Shown here: positions 61,952-64,000 of the stretch, one piece after another | How positions within the stretch are numbered: position 1 is the first letter of the stretch | Layout of the letters: every line of letters begins with the position of its first letter | Source: Pontibacter sp. G13 | Lineage (GTDB): Bacteria > Bacteroidota > Bacteroidia > J057 | Length of the DNA: 64,000 nucleotides | Assembly: GCF_031851795.1 (NCBI RefSeq) | Contig: NZ_CP134696.1 | Location: 3,926,501-3,990,500 of the forward strand | Direction of reading: 5' to 3' | Notes under the pieces: model-generated | What the model saw: the letters and a program-made list of their open reading frames with translations, nothing else | Told to the model about the DNA's origin: nothing | Database searches by the model: none | Translations under genes and position numbers: made by a program

Positions 61952-63478
61952 AGCCTGCTGAGAGGGCTTTAGCTGCTGAATAGCTACCTTGCAGCGGTTT
62001 TCTAGGCCTGACTGGTAGAAGTAGTCATCGTAGTCGAGCGCTTGCTTGTAGGCTGCTCTAGCGAGGTCGAACTCATTGGCCTCGCGATGAATTTCCCCCC
62101 TGTAATAGCATGAATACGCCTGCATGTATCGAGTTTCCTCGGTACTGGGCATTCGTACACAAGCTTGATAGGCTCCCTTGGCTTCCTCAATTTTCCCTTG
62201 AGAATGATAGATGCGTCCAAGCCGGTATTGAATTTCCTGTTGCTTATGCTGTGGGATATTGGGGAATTGGTTCTGGATTTCTGATAGCAATGTGATTGCC
62301 TCAGGATAATAGCCACCGTCAAAGAAATTACGTGCCCTGAAAATCTGAATCTCCAGCGGAGAAGGAGGCGTTTCCAGGAATTTGGCTGCCATGAACTGTG
62401 CGTATTCGTCCTGATCAAATCCATTCCCCTTTTTGTTGGAAACGACTTTGAATAAAGGCAATGCGGCTTTGTAATTGCCGTGGATCGTCAAGCAGATTCC
62501 CAGCCGATAGGTAGCATCGTTTTTGAATAGCTGGCCTTGGTAGGCCTGCAGGAACGTCGCCAAGTATCTTTGGGCAAGAATGTGTTGATTCTGAAAGTAA
62601 TAGGTCTTTCCCAGCAATAAGTCCCAAAACGGGATGAAGAAGGATCCGTCATTGAGATACACATGTCTATCCTCAAGGATTTCCAGGGCTTTGTCGCTAT
62701 TTTTTAAGGATAGCCAAGCTGATGCTTCAAAATAATCGGTGAGGATATTGCGGGGGGTTTTGAGCTTTTTTCTTTTGAAAGCGATCTCTTCCAGCAATTC
62801 TTCGGTTTGATTGAGCATGGTGCGTTTTACGTACCAAAGCAAAATTTGCGATTCTTGCTTGAGGAGTGTTCCCCGATTATTGGCATCCTGAAGTTGTTCA
62901 AGCCCTCGGTCGATGTTTCCTGAGAATCCCAACAGTTGAGTAAGCCATTGGTACTTTTGAGGGACTGCCCCCAACATGACGTTGATGATGCCCAAAGATT
63001 TCCGTTGGTCTACCTGGTCAGGCCACCGCTTGGCATTTTTGCGGATGAGGTTTCGACCACTTCTCGCCAGTCGAACTGCTGTCAAGTAGTTGTGACTCAT
63101 GAATTCAGCAGCAGCTCTCTTGCCGTACATCTCTCCAATAATGACACGTTTGAGCGGGTCAGAATCAGGCGCGTGCTCGGCAAGCTCCAGCCAATCATCC
63201 CAATTTTTTCTAATCTCACGAAGGTAAACTTCATCTTGAGTGGCTAGAAACTGATAGCTGTGAAGGGTAGTGGCGTAATATGCCTTGATCGGGGAATTGG
63301 ACAACCTATCTATTTCTTGCTGCGCAGCTTCCAGCTTAAACTGGCTCAATGCATCCTCAATGGTGGGAGATTGGACAATTTGTTCATTCGTCTTGGCCGC
63401 TATGGTGTTGATTTGGCCAATCCAAAGCGAATGTAGGAGTATTAGCTGTACAAGAAATCGGAGGTCGAAAACAGGCAT
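61937..63478 (-). CDS. Exported TPR-repeat protein
   Basis: About 513 residues from the ATG at 63478, which opens a signal peptide (FLVQLILLHSLWIGQIN). A helical repeat protein: the N-terminal half (residues about 30-340) is an all-helical, TTC39/Iml2-like arrangement (MYGKRAAAEFMSHNYL, KYQWLTQLLGFSGN). The C-terminal half holds clear TPRs such as QQEIQYRLGRIYHSQGKIEEAKGAY and YYRGEIHREANEFDLARAAY, shown here in shortened form. Role unknown; likely a periplasmic scaffold. The 3' end overlaps the sirtuin gene by 15 bases. Confidence 0.78.
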   Translation of the reverse strand: MPVFDLRFLVQLILLHSLWIGQINTIAAKTNEQIVQSPTIEDALSQFKLEAAQQEIDRLSNSPIKAYYATTLHSYQFLATQDEVYLREIRKNWDDWLELAEHAPDSDPLKRVIIGEMYGKRAAAEFMSHNYLTAVRLARSGRNLIRKNAKRWPDQVDQRKSLGIINVMLGAVPQKYQWLTQLLGFSGNIDRGLEQLQDANNRGTLLKQESQILLWYVKRTMLNQTEELLEEIAFKRKKLKTPRNILTDYFEASAWLSLKNSDKALEILEDRHVYLNDGSFFIPFWDLLLGKTYYFQNQHILAQRYLATFLQAYQGQLFKNDATYRLGICLTIHGNYKAALPLFKVVSNKKGNGFDQDEYAQFMAAKFLETPPSPLEIQIFRARNFFDGGYYPEAITLLSEIQNQFPNIPQHKQQEIQYRLGRIYHSQGKIEEAKGAYQACVRMPSTEETRYMQAYSCYYRGEIHREANEFDLARAAYKQALDYDDYFYQSGLENRCKVAIQQLKPSQQASRGR

Positions 63479-63643
63479 GAATGGGAAATTGTAACAGGGT
63501 TCCCCTAGATGGGAAAAATGCTGTGTCGGCAAAAGTTGACTGAACTCTTTAAAAATAAGAAATTTATCTGTGGGAGGTCAGATGATCTATTCCAAATGTG
63601 TGAGCAGGAGTGTATTTCATGCTGAATGACTGATCGGTCTACA

Positions 63644-63682
63644 TAAAAAAAGCAGGCAATCTGTTTAGATTGCCTGCTTTTT
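63644..63682 (-). terminator. Intrinsic terminator after the zinc-ribbon gene
   Basis: AAAAAGCAGGCAATC (63647-63661) pairs perfectly with GATTGCCTGCTTTTT (63668-63682). On the minus strand it follows the stop at 63700. Confidence 0.92.
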
Positions 63683-63699
63683 GATGGTGGAAAGTCTCG

Positions 63700-64000
63700 T
63701 TAGGCGCTCTCCTTGGTAGATAGCTCTTCCTTGACTTCGTCAAAGAAACCTTCATCTACCAGAATTCTACCGCAGTTTTCGCAGTGAATCAGGCGAGTTC
63801 TACGCTTCAATTCGATATGAATCTGTGGAGGAATGACAGAGAAGCACCCACCACAAGCTGTACGGTCAGTGGAAACTACCGCCAAACCATTACGCATATT
63901 CAATCGAATCTTGCGATATCCATTCAGGATACGGCCTTCGATTCCTTTAGAAGCTTCTTCGATTTTCTCAAGCAATCTTTTTTCCTCTTGCTTGGTGTCC
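63700..64000 (-). CDS. C4-type zinc-ribbon protein (DUF164/CT398-like), 5' truncated
   Basis: The frame is open through the right window edge, so only the C-terminal 100 residues are seen. They contain a coiled-coil end (EEKRLLEKIEEA) and a C4 zinc ribbon: CGGC in TACGGCFSVIPP and CENC in LIHCENCGRIL. This is the zf-RING_7 ribbon of the DUF164/CT398 family, whose members have a long N-terminal coiled coil and are thought to bind nucleic acid or secretion components. The function in Bacteroidota is unknown. The stop is followed by a perfect terminator at 63644. Confidence 0.85.
   Translation of the reverse strand, partial: DTKQEEKRLLEKIEEASKGIEGRILNGYRKIRLNMRNGLAVVSTDRTACGGCFSVIPPQIHIELKRRTRLIHCENCGRILVDEGFFDEVKEELSTKESA

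Overview
The window is a piece of a Bacteroidota chromosome, most likely a free-living or marine member of the Saprospiria/Cytophagia side of the phylum (the rank below phylum is inferred from gene content only). The evidence is two large secreted proteins ending in type IX secretion (T9SS) sorting domains, SprB and SBBP repeats, LVIVD and DUF4397-like lipoproteins, many small outer-membrane barrels, few clear Shine-Dalgarno sites, and TAnnTTTG-type promoter boxes. Coding density is high and nearly all genes are chromosomal housekeeping or envelope genes. I see no tRNA, rRNA, CRISPR array, prophage or intact insertion sequence.

Layout: 1-4.1 kb holds the 3' part of scpA, a GlsB/YeaQ membrane protein and a minus-strand operon DUF2891-psuG-alkB. 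4.3-13.7 kb holds an Asp-box beta-propeller protein, an EamA permease, a D-2-hydroxyacid dehydrogenase, an M28 peptidase and parE. 14-20 kb has a GH3/beta-lactamase fusion, an alpha/beta hydrolase and two tandem barrel paralogues. 20-26.4 kb is a run of lipoproteins, a phosphoglycosyl transferase and an M6-like protease. 26.5-30.1 kb is ilvE, a small secreted protein, waaA/kdtA and a barrel protein on the minus strand. 30.4-38 kb is a nucleotide-sugar operon (DegT aminotransferase, ugd, UDP-xylose synthase, rmlC, rmlA) followed by a YfhO-like membrane protein. 38-45.5 kb contains a tandem Usp, MBL hydrolase, Nudix, pheS and a GHKL ATPase. 45.7-53 kb has a coiled-coil protein with TonB-C-like ends, dusB, a CPBP protease coupled to cdsA, and glutamate dehydrogenase. 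53-64 kb has two T9SS cargo proteins, DUF1415, a second CPBP protease, an SCP2 protein, a sirtuin, a TPR protein and a truncated zinc-ribbon protein.

The most unusual content is not a protein. Four intergenic copies of one structured repeat (7525-7747, 7856-8038, 39174-39384 and 42351-42533) share conserved left and right modules. Each has an outer stem whose two arms differ between copies but stay complementary, and each carries a central hairpin of copy-specific sequence that starts at the same conserved GTC and ends in GAC. No copy carries a gene, and all lie downstream of or between terminators. This looks like a non-autonomous mobile element or a structured RNA family.

Other points of interest are a GH3 domain that has lost its catalytic motifs but is fused to an intact serine-hydrolase domain, a GHKL ATPase with a C-terminal region resembling a decayed PD-(D/E)XK nuclease, a 12-bp perfect hairpin abutting the start codon of a T9SS cargo gene, and a sirtuin without its zinc cysteines.
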